DNA of 64,000 nucleotides from Flavihumibacter rivuli (GTDB taxonomy: Bacteria; Bacteroidota; Bacteroidia; Chitinophagales; Chitinophagaceae): the NCBI RefSeq assembly GCF_018595685.2, contig NZ_CP092334.1, positions 772,001 through 836,000 of the forward strand. Reading direction: 5' to 3'. Positions within the stretch are counted from its first letter, which is position 1; each line of letters starts with the position of its first letter. Below the pieces are notes generated by a model. That model ran no database searches. It saw only the letters and a list, made by a program, of their open reading frames with translations, and had not been told where the DNA came from. Positions 52,310-62,025 of the stretch are shown here, piece by piece. The position numbers were made by a program, and so were the translations under genes.

Positions 52310-53398
52310 TTAATAGCTCATTACATTGAAGATACAGTCTTCGATCTTCTTAACCTGTTGAACCCTTTCCATACCCCTGAGGGAGGACTGGAGGGGAAGC
52401 CTGATCTCTTCTGACCTCAGGGAATCCAGCGCCCTGAAGATATTCTTGCTCTGGCTGCTGAACACCACCCCTTCGGCGGTAACCTGCTTACCGCTAAGTA
52501 CCCCGATCACCTCACCTGATTTATTGAAGATGGGACCTCCTGAGTTACCCGGGTTGGCAGAAATAGCGATCTGGTAGGCTACGGTATCGCCCTTGTAGCC
52601 GGTTTTTGCACTCAGGTAACCTTCGTTGTACACGATCTCAGTCCGGGGAAAGCCAAGGGTAAAGATCGGCTCCCCGAGGTCTGACTTACCCTTGCGGATG
52701 CCGTAAGGAAGTTTACCCAGAGGCTGGAATCTTTCATCATCAATTTTTAATACGGCAATATCAGTATTATCATTGGCTATCAATATTTTAGCCTTAAAAT
52801 AATCACCTTTAGAATTGACAATATATACGGAATCTGCCTTGGCAACAACATGGGCACTGGTCACCAGGTAACCTTTACCATCGATCAGGAAACCTGTGCC
52901 CCCGAATTTACCGGGAGCGGCTGGCCGGGGAGAGCTGCTGATAAGGGTGTTATTGATCTGGTTTAGGGTTTGCTTCTGTGAAATCTTGACAGCGTTGATC
53001 TCCTTTTTCAGCTGGGCTATTTCAGAAGGGCTGCCCTTAGGGGTAAAATAGGAAACCAATCCGCTGATGGCCAGGGCCGTTAGGCCTGCAATGCTGGCTG
53101 CCATGCCCAGTACCTTTTTGTATTTGCTCACCAGTTGGATCACCTTTACCTTGGGGATTTCCTCCTTGATCTCACCCGCTTCAAAAAGGTGCTGGTGGGT
53201 TTCATGCAATTGGGTTCGGAACTGTTTTCTTTCCCCGAATTCATTGAGCTGGTGCAGGAACATGGTGTGCTCCACTACCAGCTGGTCAACATCCGGGTTG
53301 GTTTTGCGCAGTTGTTCAAAATATACCCGCTCCTGGGAAGACATTTCCCCCCGGATATATTTCTCGATGGCTTCCATCAACTGCATTTCTTCGCTCAT
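52310..53398 (-). CDS. Membrane protein fusing an anti-sigma-like segment to a DegS/HtrA-type protease domain
   Basis: A 362-residue protein. Residues 1-95 form a charged cytoplasmic domain with an opening like small anti-sigma regions (EEMQLMEAIEKYIRGEMSSQ). One membrane helix follows (about 97-117), then a short coiled linker and a periplasmic trypsin-like domain from about 165, with His183 (TSAHVV), Asp213 (DNTDIAVLKID) and Ser286 (ANPGNSGGPIF) intact. There is no PDZ domain. Its ATG overlaps the sigma factor stop by one base (TAATG), so it is translationally coupled to it. A direct regulatory link is inferred from coupling and topology, not shown. Confidence 0.75.
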   Translation of the reverse strand: MSEEMQLMEAIEKYIRGEMSSQERVYFEQLRKTNPDVDQLVVEHTMFLHQLNEFGERKQFRTQLHETHQHLFEAGEIKEEIPKVKVIQLVSKYKKVLGMAASIAGLTALAISGLVSYFTPKGSPSEIAQLKKEINAVKISQKQTLNQINNTLISSSPRPAAPGKFGGTGFLIDGKGYLVTSAHVVAKADSVYIVNSKGDYFKAKILIANDNTDIAVLKIDDERFQPLGKLPYGIRKGKSDLGEPIFTLGFPRTEIVYNEGYLSAKTGYKGDTVAYQIAISANPGNSGGPIFNKSGEVIGVLSGKQVTAEGVVFSSQSKNIFRALDSLRSEEIRLPLQSSLRGMERVQQVKKIEDCIFNVMSY

Positions 53399-53964
53399 TA
53401 CACCTGGTTTTTATATTGGGCAAAAAAGATTTTCTTCAGTCTCATCAGGCATTTGTACTTCTGGGTCTTGGCATTGTCCGCGGAAGTGTAGCCAAAACTG
53501 GTTGCGATCTCCGACATGTTCTTCTTCTGGAGGTAATAGGCTTCCAAAAGACTTTTACAAGGTTCCCCCAATCCCATCATGGCCCTTTCCATCACCTGGA
53601 ACTCGTGGTTCCGCTGTTCGTGCATGTCCAGGTCTTCTTCCACCGGAACAGTCTCGGCTGCCCCATCTACCTCAGCTGAAAAACGCTGTAATTGTTGTAA
53701 TCGTTTGAGCCACAATCTCCTGGCTACCGAATACAGGAAGGTGCTGATCAGGCAGTTCAGTTCAAAATTTCCCGTCCGGGCTTTTTCGTACAAAACCACC
53801 ATCGCCTCCTGGAACACATCGCGGGCATCGTCAATGGTGCCATTATTGTTCAGGACGAGCGATTGCACCATATTATAATTCTGTTTATAAATGGTTTCGG
53901 TGGCCTGCCTGTCATTAACAGCCAATCTGCTTAGCAATAATTTTTCTGATGCGTCTGCGCTCAC
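53398..53964 (-). CDS. ECF-type RNA polymerase sigma factor
   Basis: A 188-residue alternative sigma factor. Region 2 (about 20-90) contains the core-binding helix DARDVFQEAMVVLYEKART and a -10-like binding part FLYSVARRLWLKRL. Region 4 (about 125-180) includes the helix-turn-helix with KNMSEIATSFGYTSADNAKTQKYKCLMRLKK (in part). Its stop overlaps the start of the protease fusion, and it is divergent from the small lipoprotein. The promoter it reads is unknown; candidates include its own operon and that lipoprotein. Confidence 0.9.
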   Translation of the reverse strand: MSADASEKLLLSRLAVNDRQATETIYKQNYNMVQSLVLNNNGTIDDARDVFQEAMVVLYEKARTGNFELNCLISTFLYSVARRLWLKRLQQLQRFSAEVDGAAETVPVEEDLDMHEQRNHEFQVMERAMMGLGEPCKSLLEAYYLQKKNMSEIATSFGYTSADNAKTQKYKCLMRLKKIFFAQYKNQV

Positions 53965-54105
53965 AACCTTCTATTGTTTAATACCCAAAATAACAAATAG
54001 TAACCCTTTTGGGCGGTCCAAAATTTTTTTTTCAAAATCCGGGTTACCTTTTTCAGGTTCCGGTATAAATATCAAATCATTCATTCAAACAAAACACAAT
54101 TTCAA

Positions 54106-54312
54106 ATGAAAAAGCTCCTTTTCGTTCTGGTTATTGGCGCATTTGCAGCTTGTAACAACGCTGCTGAAACTACTGAAGCTGTAGTTGATTCTGCTGCTGC
54201 TACTGTTGACTCTGCTGCTGCTGTAGTAGACTCAGCTGCTGCAAAAGTTGATTCTGCTGCTACTGCTGTAGTTGATAGCGCTAAGGCTGCTGTTGACTCT
54301 GTAAAGAAGTAA
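54106..54312 (+). CDS. Small heptad-repeat lipoprotein
   Basis: A 68-residue protein: lipoprotein signal MKKLLFVLVIGAFAAC with lipidated Cys16, then a nearly pure array of seven-residue repeats V-D-S-A-A-A-x (VDSAAAT VDSAAAV VDSAAAK and more) to the Lys-ended C-terminus. The pattern predicts a long amphipathic helix that could trimerise, as in Lpp-type lipoproteins. It begins 142 bases from the divergent sigma gene and has two terminators after it, which is consistent with strong expression. Function unknown. Confidence 0.8.
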   Translation: MKKLLFVLVIGAFAACNNAAETTEAVVDSAAATVDSAAAVVDSAAAKVDSAATAVVDSAKAAVDSVKK

Positions 54313-54342
54313 GAATTTTCATATGGCAAGCAATCGTTAGAG

Positions 54343-54373
54343 GCCGTCCTGTTCCCAGGAGGGCTTTTTTTTT
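54343..54373 (+). terminator. Terminator after the heptad lipoprotein gene
   Basis: GCCGTCCTG pairs with CAGGAGGGC (one mismatch) around TTCC, followed by nine T residues. Confidence 0.8.
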
Positions 54374-54392
54374 GCTTGGTAATCACAGATCT

Positions 54393-54432
54393 ATGCCGGT
54401 TGACAAATATTGTCGACCGGCATTTTGTTTTT
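54393..54432 (+). terminator. Second hairpin downstream of the lipoprotein gene
   Basis: ATGCCGGTTGACA pairs with TGTCGACCGGCAT (one G-T wobble) over AATAT, followed by TTTGTTTTTT. A tandem terminator 20 bases after the first. Confidence 0.65.
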
Positions 54433-54780
54433 TACGGGTGCTGCTTGCGTAAATTCCCCAAAATGCCATAGGAAAGTTCCGAAGAATGAAAATTTCCTTA
54501 AAAAATGTTAGCGTTTCCAGAATAATTCTATTTACTTAGTCGTTGTATTGAAGTCCAGATCCTTTGTCCAAAAATCACATTTCTATGAAAGCAACTGTAC
54601 AAATCAATCTTATTTGTGCGCCTGGTTCAGGGTGCACAGCTCCCCCGGTTTATCATAAGGAACATTTTATGTTCACAGATCCGTCTCTTATAAGGAGCCA
54701 GGAGGATGTGTTCTTGTTAAATTATTGATCCATTTTACCTGTCATGAGCAGGTATTTGGTGTATACGACAATTCTTCCTT
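54433..54780. other. Intergenic stretch before the surface-protein locus
   Basis: About 350 bases without a recognised gene. One 47-codon ORF (54585-54728, starting MKATVQINLICAPGSGC) has no clear promoter or family match and is probably chance. The rest is presumed leader and promoter region for the gene at 54781. Confidence 0.4.
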
Positions 54781-56730
54781 ATGAAAAATCTGATTTTCCT
54801 ATTCCTAACCATTGCGCTAGGGCTTACGAATGCCCGGGGCCAGATCACCACTCCCCGACGGTATGCCAATTTTGGTGTCGATGGGGAAGTGATCGCCAAC
54901 TTGTTTAGTCCGCCACTAAGCACTTCCCCCCTGGATGACTGGTTCAAGAATAATAACCGGGCAGGTATAAATGTTATCGATACCACCGGGGCCACCAGCA
55001 TTACAAACATGTATGCTACCTCTCCTGCATTCAGGCAATTGCCTTTTTTCAGGGTAATGAGCGTTCCTCCTTATACTGTTAACCTGAATAAGCTGCTCAT
55101 TGATGCAGTTTTCATCAGGGACTACCATGGGGATGACTCCACTGCATTCACCCTATCCAATAAGAATGCTATGAGTCCCCAATTGTGGAATGGAGCCATA
55201 GCTAAGGGTATCCCGGATAAGAATGATATCCTGGATATTTTTGTTCATGTAAGGAGGGATGGTTCCACCGCTATTGATTCTATGTACTTCTTTGGCGGAC
55301 TGGCCATTGATGGGACGAACGGCAACAAGTACTTTGATTTCGAGCTGTACCAAACCGATATTTTTTACAATCGAGCAACAGCCAAGTTTACGGGTTGGGG
55401 ACCCAATGCCGGTCATACAGCCTGGCAATTTGATGCAGCAGGAAATATTACCGCCATCGGTGATGTGATCTTTTCTGCTGAATATGGAGGTAGCGGCCTC
55501 AGTGACCTGAAAGCCTATATCTGGATTAATAAAGCCTCATTATCCCTCACACCTCAGAATTTTGTTTGGGGTGGTCCATTTGAAGGAGACGGTGCTGGTG
55601 CTACTTTTGGCTATGCACAGATCCTTCCAAAGCAAGCCGGTCCATTCTACACAGGATTGGTTAATACTGCCCCCACCTGGGCGGGTAGCTTCCAATTGGT
55701 TCGGGCCAACAATACTGTCCAAACTAATTTCGATGCCAGCCAATTCCTGGAATTTTCTGTAAACATGACCAAGATCGGCCTGGATCCCTATACTCTGCTA
55801 GGAGGCAATGCCTGTGGCCTTCCCTTTAGGAGAATATTGGTGAAAACCCGTGCATCTTCATCATTTACTGCAGAGTTGAAGGATTTTATCGGACCCTTTG
55901 ACTTTTTCGATTTTGAATCTGTTGAGGCGGCAGCTGACATTCCACTGCTTTGCGGGAATTCAGTAAGTACGATAAGTGTAATTAACCCTTTACCCACTTC
56001 AGTATATACCTGGGCTACCCCCAACGGTCGAATTATCAGCGATACCAATGGTTTCAGCATTGTGGTAGATACTCCAGGCACTTATATTGTTCGCCAGGAA
56101 TTGTTTAATGGTTGCGGAACCTATGCAGCTGACACAGTGGTTATTTTCAAAGATTCTACCTGCGCCATATTACCAGATAATAAGATGGACTTGCGTGGTG
56201 TAATAAATGGTGATAATGCCCGTTTAAGTTGGATAGTCGGTTACAATGAACAGGTTGCGAGTTATGTAGTTGAAAGAAGCAGTGATGGAAGGAGTTTTAG
56301 CCAGGTTGGGGAAATGCCTTCAAATGGCCAGATTGGTTCAGCGGGCTATAACCTTGAAGATTTCCTGGGTAATGTGAGCGGGTCAAAAGTGTATTACCGT
56401 ATCAAGATCGTCAGGAAAGATGGGTCAGTCCGGTATTCCACTGTCATTGCACTGGATCTCAAATTGGATGGCAAGGTCCCATTCCTGATTGCTCCTAACC
56501 CCATCAAGGATAACATGCAGTTGGTCATTCCTTCCAACAGCAGGCAACAGGCAACTGTGAATATTTATGACGCAGCAGGCGCACTGATGAGTTCCAGGAA
56601 AGTGCAGTTGGAAAGAGGTAATAATATATTCCAGTTCAATGGATTCGAGCGGTGGAGCAACGGTGTTTATACCGTCAGGTTGCAGGTAGGTGACCAGGTC
56701 CACACAGAAAAGATGATCCTTACCCGATAG
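54781..56730 (+). CDS. T9SS-sorted surface protein
   Basis: A 649-residue protein with a signal peptide (MKNLIFLFLTIALGLTNARG) and a C-terminal type A T9SS sorting domain (about 565-649: IAPNPIKDNMQLVIPSN ... NIYDAAGALMSSRKVQL ... NGVYTVRLQVGDQVHTEKMIL). The middle has a PKD-like part with a cysteine pair (CGNSVSTISVINPLP to NGCGTYAADTVVIF). It is exported by the T9SS and probably attached or released at the surface. First gene of a four-gene locus running to 63591. Confidence 0.85.
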   Translation: MKNLIFLFLTIALGLTNARGQITTPRRYANFGVDGEVIANLFSPPLSTSPLDDWFKNNNRAGINVIDTTGATSITNMYATSPAFRQLPFFRVMSVPPYTVNLNKLLIDAVFIRDYHGDDSTAFTLSNKNAMSPQLWNGAIAKGIPDKNDILDIFVHVRRDGSTAIDSMYFFGGLAIDGTNGNKYFDFELYQTDIFYNRATAKFTGWGPNAGHTAWQFDAAGNITAIGDVIFSAEYGGSGLSDLKAYIWINKASLSLTPQNFVWGGPFEGDGAGATFGYAQILPKQAGPFYTGLVNTAPTWAGSFQLVRANNTVQTNFDASQFLEFSVNMTKIGLDPYTLLGGNACGLPFRRILVKTRASSSFTAELKDFIGPFDFFDFESVEAAADIPLLCGNSVSTISVINPLPTSVYTWATPNGRIISDTNGFSIVVDTPGTYIVRQELFNGCGTYAADTVVIFKDSTCAILPDNKMDLRGVINGDNARLSWIVGYNEQVASYVVERSSDGRSFSQVGEMPSNGQIGSAGYNLEDFLGNVSGSKVYYRIKIVRKDGSVRYSTVIALDLKLDGKVPFLIAPNPIKDNMQLVIPSNSRQQATVNIYDAAGALMSSRKVQLERGNNIFQFNGFERWSNGVYTVRLQVGDQVHTEKMILTR

Positions 56731-56758
56731 ATTAGATAGATAATTGAAATCCAAGACT

Positions 56759-57304
56759 ATGATTTTTCGAAATCGAAAAAAATGGCTGCTGGCCTTTACT
56801 GTCGGCGTTCTAGCTGTTACCGGCGCAAATGCGCAGGATGGTAGCAGTGGTACAGTAAACGTGACTGGAGGTTCAGCTACCAACGATAAGTTCAGCCTGG
56901 AATGGAGTATAGGAGAGCTAACGTTGATCGATACCCGAATGTCGCCCAATAAGGCATTCATGGTAACCCAGGGCCTGCTCCAGCCGTCCTTTGTTCCTGC
57001 ACTGGTAATGGTCAGGGATCCGGGATTTGCCAAGGATGAGATCAGGATCCTGCCCAACCCGGTAAGGTCCCAGCTTCAGATCCAGTGCCTTGTACAGCAG
57101 TTGGGAAAAATGAAATACATGCTGTATACGGAGAATGGACAGCGCATGCTCCAGAATTCGTTTAACTATTACGGTTATGGAACCATGCACACCATCAATA
57201 TGACCAAATTGGCTGCAGGAACCTACATGTTGTACCTCGAGCTTGAGCCAATTGAAGGGTCAGTAGTAAGAAAAGGAGTTTTCAAAATAATAAAGGTCGA
57301 TTAA
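56759..57304 (+). CDS. Small T9SS-type secreted protein
   Basis: A 181-residue protein with a signal peptide (FRNRKKWLLAFTVGVLAVTGANAQ). The short N-terminal domain GSSGTVNVTGGSATNDKFSLEWSIGELTLID is one often placed before a T9SS sorting domain in Bacteroidota. The C-terminal half (about 100-181) resembles a type A sorting domain: ILPNPVRSQLQIQC, MLYTENGQRMLQN, AAGTYMLYLELEP. ATG 56759 is chosen; the first in-frame start codon upstream is a TTG. It lies 28 bases after the preceding gene and 19 before the fibre gene. Confidence 0.8.
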   Translation: MIFRNRKKWLLAFTVGVLAVTGANAQDGSSGTVNVTGGSATNDKFSLEWSIGELTLIDTRMSPNKAFMVTQGLLQPSFVPALVMVRDPGFAKDEIRILPNPVRSQLQIQCLVQQLGKMKYMLYTENGQRMLQNSFNYYGYGTMHTINMTKLAAGTYMLYLELEPIEGSVVRKGVFKIIKVD

Positions 57305-57323
57305 CCATTCAAAATCCAATCCG

Positions 57324-60053
57324 ATGATAAAACACGTAATGCCATTAGTGGTAGGACTGTTTTTATGCAGCACGCTTAAAGCACAGGTGCCAAGACAGTT
57401 CAATTACCAGGGTGTAGCCAGGAATTCTTTTGGTGCAGCCATTTCCAACCAGACCGTAAGTCTCAGGCTTTCCATCAGGGAAGGCAGTGTTAATGGTGCC
57501 GTCCTCTACCGGGAAACCAGGACCGTTAATACCAACCAGTTTGGCTTGTTCTCTACCAGTATTGGTGGACCAGGCGCCACCAGTGTGGATGGCGACCTCA
57601 AGAATGTAGACTGGACCACCAATGCCATCAAATACCTGGTGGTTGAGATGGATCCAAAAGGAGGATCTGCCTTTGTTTCTTTGGGCGGATCACCCATGTC
57701 CAGCGTGCCTTATGCATTATTTGCAGAGTATGCAAAACCCGGCGGACAGGCAGGTGGTGACCTCAGTGGTACCTATCCTAATCCTGTTGTGGCCAATGGT
57801 GCCATAACCAATACGAAAATTGCCGATAACGCAGTTGGGGCAGCCAAGATCCAGAACGGAGCAGTGACATCTGATAAACTTGCAGATGGATCCGTTACCG
57901 CTGCCAAGCTTGCTCCTGGTGTAATCCCTACTTCATTGCCTGCCACTGGTGCAGCAGGGGGGGACCTGGCCGGTAATTTCCCTAACCCATCCATTAAACC
58001 TAATGCGGTAACCACCGAGAAGATTGCGGATGGTGCCGTAACAGCTGATAAACTGGCTCCTGGTGTTATCCCTTCTTCCCTTCCGGCGAGCGGGGCAGCA
58101 GGAGGTGACCTAAGCGGGTCCTATCCTAATCCAGCCATTGCTGCCAATGCGGTGACCTCAGGAAAGATCGCTGATAATGCCATTACAACTTCCAAGGTTG
58201 CCAATGGTGCCATTACCGCTGAGAAGCTTGCACCAGGTGTGATCCCCACTTCCTTGCCCATCAGTGGTAATGCGGGTGGTGACCTGAGTGGAAACTACCC
58301 TAATCCAACCATCGCAGCCAATGCGGTAAATGCTTCCAAGATCGCGGACAATGCGGTTGGTTCAAGCAAGCTCGCTGATGGTGCTGTAACCAATAACAAG
58401 TTGGCCGATGCTGCTGTTGGTAACAATAAACTGGCTGATAACAGTGTAACCACTACCAAGGTGGCTGATGGTTCTATCACCGCCTCCAAGTTGGCACCCG
58501 GTGTCATCCCGACGTCCCTGCCGATCAGTGGTAATGCGGGTGGTGACCTGAGTGGTACTTACCCGAATCCTGCCATCGCTGCAAATGCCATCACCACTGC
58601 TAAGGTTGCTGATGCTTCCATTACCAATCCCAAGCTGGCTGATAATAGTGTGACCTCTACCAAGATCGTTGATGGTTCCATCACTGCATCAAAACTGGCG
58701 CCTGGTGTGATCCCCACTTCGATTCCTGTGAGCGGAACTGCTGGTGGAGACCTCAATGGTACCTATCCCAATCCAACAGTGGCTGCCAATGCCATTACCA
58801 GTGCAAAAGTTGCTGATAATGCCATTACCAATACCAAGATTGCCAATGCTGCAGTGGGTACATCCAAACTGGCTGACGCGTCAGTTACCACGGCCAAGGT
58901 TGCCGATGGATCGATCACTGCTGCGAAACTGGCTCCTGGGGTGATCCCTACTTCACTGCCGGTGAGTGGAACTGCAGGTGGTGACCTGACTGGAAATTTT
59001 CCTAACCCAACCATTGCTAATAATGCAGTGACCACTGCAAAGGTGGCTGATGCTTCTATCACCGCCGCCAAACTGGCTCCCGGTGTGATCCCTACCAGCC
59101 TTGCCCCAAGTGGTGCTGCTGGTGGAGACCTGAGTGGTACCTATCCTAACCCAACCATTGGTGCAGGTGCTGTGAATGCCACCAAGCTGGCTGACAACGC
59201 GGTGACCAATACCAAGGTTGCTGATAATGCCATCGTGACTTCCAAGGTTGCCGATGGATCAATCACTGCTGCGAAACTGGCTCCCGGTGTGATCCCCACC
59301 TCATTACCAGTAAGTGGAACTGCGGGTGGAGACCTTTCTGGAAACTATCCGAACCCAACCATTGCTGCCAATGCCGTTGGTACGACCAAGATCGCTGATG
59401 CGGCTGTTACCAATGCGAAGCTGGCCAATAATGCAGTGAATACTGCCAAGATCGCTGATGCTTCTATCGTAACTTCCAAAGTTGCTGATGGATCTATCAC
59501 TGCCGCGAAACTGGCTCCCGGTGTGATCCCTACTTCACTGCCGGTGAGTGGAACTGCAGGTGGTGACCTGACCGGAAACTTTCCTAACCCAACTATTGCT
59601 AATAATGCAGTGACCACTGCAAAGGTGGCTGATGCTTCTATCACCGCCGCCAAACTGGCTCCTGGTGTGATCCCTACCAGCCTTGCCCCAAGCGGTGCCG
59701 CTGGTGGAGACCTGAGTGGTACCTATCCTAATCCTACTGTAGCCAATAATGCAATCAGCTCAGCCAAGATCGCTGATAATGCTATCGTAACTGCTAAGGT
59801 TGCCGATGGTGCGATCACTGCCGCGAAACTGGCTCCTGGTGTGATCCCCACTTCACTGCCGGTGAGTGGAACTGCAGGTGGTGACCTGACTGGAAATTAT
59901 CCTAACCCAACCATTGCCAATAATGCAGTGACCACTGCAAAGGTGGCTGATGCTTCTATCACCGCCGCCAAACTGGCTCCTGGTGTGATCCCTACCAGCC
60001 TTGCCCCAAGTGGTGCTGCTGGTGGAGACCTGAGTGGTGGTATCCTATCCTAA
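57324..60053 (+). CDS. Tail-fibre-like repeat protein, N-terminal part
   Basis: The first 909 codons of a giant repeat protein. It has a signal peptide (IKHVMPLVVGLFLCSTLKAQ), an N-terminal domain (about 22-140, VPRQFNYQGVARNSFGAAISNQ and GGSPMSSVPYALFAEYAK) seen before tail-fibre-like repeats in many bacteria, and then about 12 GGDLSGTYPNP-type units. The frame ends early when GGTGGTATCC replaces the usual GGTACC near 60040, adding four bases and creating a stop at 60053. The remaining repeats and the C-terminal domain continue in the next two frames, so this is one gene interrupted by a lesion or sequencing error. Confidence 0.8.
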   Translation: MIKHVMPLVVGLFLCSTLKAQVPRQFNYQGVARNSFGAAISNQTVSLRLSIREGSVNGAVLYRETRTVNTNQFGLFSTSIGGPGATSVDGDLKNVDWTTNAIKYLVVEMDPKGGSAFVSLGGSPMSSVPYALFAEYAKPGGQAGGDLSGTYPNPVVANGAITNTKIADNAVGAAKIQNGAVTSDKLADGSVTAAKLAPGVIPTSLPATGAAGGDLAGNFPNPSIKPNAVTTEKIADGAVTADKLAPGVIPSSLPASGAAGGDLSGSYPNPAIAANAVTSGKIADNAITTSKVANGAITAEKLAPGVIPTSLPISGNAGGDLSGNYPNPTIAANAVNASKIADNAVGSSKLADGAVTNNKLADAAVGNNKLADNSVTTTKVADGSITASKLAPGVIPTSLPISGNAGGDLSGTYPNPAIAANAITTAKVADASITNPKLADNSVTSTKIVDGSITASKLAPGVIPTSIPVSGTAGGDLNGTYPNPTVAANAITSAKVADNAITNTKIANAAVGTSKLADASVTTAKVADGSITAAKLAPGVIPTSLPVSGTAGGDLTGNFPNPTIANNAVTTAKVADASITAAKLAPGVIPTSLAPSGAAGGDLSGTYPNPTIGAGAVNATKLADNAVTNTKVADNAIVTSKVADGSITAAKLAPGVIPTSLPVSGTAGGDLSGNYPNPTIAANAVGTTKIADAAVTNAKLANNAVNTAKIADASIVTSKVADGSITAAKLAPGVIPTSLPVSGTAGGDLTGNFPNPTIANNAVTTAKVADASITAAKLAPGVIPTSLAPSGAAGGDLSGTYPNPTVANNAISSAKIADNAIVTAKVADGAITAAKLAPGVIPTSLPVSGTAGGDLTGNYPNPTIANNAVTTAKVADASITAAKLAPGVIPTSLAPSGAAGGDLSGGILS

Positions 60054-62025
60054 CCCAACCATTGGTGCAGGTGCTGTGAATGCCACCAAGCTGGCTGACA
60101 ACGCGGTGACCAGTACCAAGGTTGCTGATAATGCCATCGTGACTTCCAAGGTTGCCGATGGATCAATCACTGCCGCGAAACTGGCTCCCGGTGTGATCCC
60201 CACTTCACTGCCGGTGAGTGGAACTGCAGGTGGTGACCTGACTGGAAATTATCCTAACCCAACTATTGCCAATAATGCGGTGACCACTGCAAAGGTGGCT
60301 GATGCTTCTATCACCGCCGCCAAACTGGCTCCCGGTGTGATCCCTACCAGCCTTGCCCCAAGTGGTGCTGCTGGTGGAGACCTGAGTGGCACCTATCCTA
60401 ATCCAACAGTGGCTGCCAATGCCATTACCAGTGCAAAAGTTGCTGATAATGCCATTACCAATACCAAGATCGCTAATGCTGCAGTGGGTACATCCAAACT
60501 GGCTGACGCGTCAGTTACCACGGCCAAGGTTGCCGATGGATCGATCACTGCCGCGAAACTGGCTCCCGGTGTGATCCCCACTTCACTGCCGGTGAGTGGA
60601 ACTGCAGGTGGTGACCTGACTGGAAATTATCCTAACCCAACCATTGCTAATAATGCAGTGACCACTGCAAAGGTGGCTGATGCTTCTATCACCGCCGCCA
60701 AACTGGCTCCCGGTGTGTGATCCCTACCAGCCTTGCCCCAAGTGGTGCTGCTGGTGGAGACCTGAGTGGTACCTATCCTAACCCAACCATTGGTGCAGGT
60801 GCTGTGAATGCCACCAAGCTGGCTGACAACGCGGTGACCAATACCAAGGTTGCTGATAATGCCATCGTGACTTCCAAGGTTGCCGATGGATCGATCACTG
60901 CCGCGAAATTGGCTCCCGGTGTGATCCCTACTTCACTGCCAGTGAGTGGAACTGCAGGTGGTGACCTGACCGGAAACTATCCTAACCCAACCATTGCTAA
61001 TAATGCAGTAACCACTGCAAAGGTGGCTGATGCTTCTATCACCGCCGCCAAACTGGCTCCTGGTGTGATCCCTACCAGCCTTGCCCCAAGCGGTGCCGCT
61101 GGTGGAGACCTGAGTGGAACCTATCCTAATCCAACCGTAGCCAATAATGCCATCAGCTCAGCCAAGATCGCTGATAATGCTATCGTAACTGCTAAGGTTG
61201 CCGATGGAGCGATCACTGCCGCCAAACTGGCTCCCGGTGTGATCCCTACTTCACTGCCGGTGAGTGGCACAGCAGGTGGTGACCTGACCGGAAACTATCC
61301 TAACCCAACCATTGCCAATAATGCAGTGACCACTGCAAAGGTGGCTGATGCTTCTATCACCGCCGCCAAACTGGCTCCAGGTGTGATCCCTACCAGCCTT
61401 GCCCCAAGTGGTGCTGCTGGTGGAGACCTGAGTGGTACCTATCCTAACCCTGCCATTGCAGCGAATGCTGTTGGTACGACCAAGATCGCTGATGCGGCTA
61501 TTACCAATGCCAAGCTCGCCAATAATGCAGTGAATACTGCTAAGATCGCTGATGCTTCTATCGTTACTACCAAAGTTGCTGATGGATCTATCACTGCTGT
61601 GAAACTCGCCCCTGGTGTGATCCCTACCAGTCTTGCTCCATCCGGTGCTGCTGGTGGCGACCTGAGTGGTTCTTACCCTAATCCTACTGTAGCCAATAAT
61701 GCCATCAGCTCAGCTAAGATCGCTGATAATGCCATCGTAACTGCCAAGGTTGCCGATGGTGCGATCACTGCTGCAAAACTGGCTCCCGGTGTGATCCCTA
61801 CTTCACTGCCGGTAAGTGGAACAGCAGGTGGTGACCTTTCTGGAAACTATCCTAACCCGACCATTGCTGCCAATGCAGTGACCACTGCTAAAATTGCTGA
61901 TGGTTCTATCACCGCCGCCAAACTGGCTCCGGGTGTCATTCCTACCAGCCTCGCCCCAACAGGTGGTGCCGGGGGAGACCTTGCGGGTACCTATCCCAAC
62001 CCTTCCGTTGGAAGGATCCAGGGAA
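57740..62025 (+). repeat. Nested tandem repeat array of the fibre gene
   Basis: About 24 copies of a unit led by (G/T)GGDLxGxYPNPxI and ending APGVIPTS. Unit length is 38 residues plus a variable number of ten-residue micro-repeats of type A-(V/I)-T-x-x-K-(V/I)-A-D-x; the two commonest units are 48 and 58 residues (144 and 174 bp) and alternate. Blocks of hundreds of bases around 59000-61400 are almost identical in DNA, which points to recent expansion or gene conversion, and also makes assembly errors likely. Continuous across all three reading-frame segments. Confidence 0.9.
60034..60720 (+). pseudogene. Middle segment of the fibre gene in a shifted frame
   Basis: A 228-codon segment that continues the same repeats in the +1 frame after the four-base excess near 60040. 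It holds about four units (PNPTIGAG ... AAKLAPGV) and ends at TGA 60718-60720 because of a two-base excess (GGTGTGTGATCC in place of GGTGTGATCC). It has no start of its own. It is almost certainly part of one gene with the flanking segments rather than an independent protein. Confidence 0.75.

Noticed and set aside
54585..54728. 47-codon ORF before the surface locus
   Set aside because: No promoter, ribosome-binding context or family match; length is within chance expectation.
58295..60581. Several minus-strand ORFs in the fibre repeats
   Set aside because: They recur with the repeat period and mirror it; no independent start signals.
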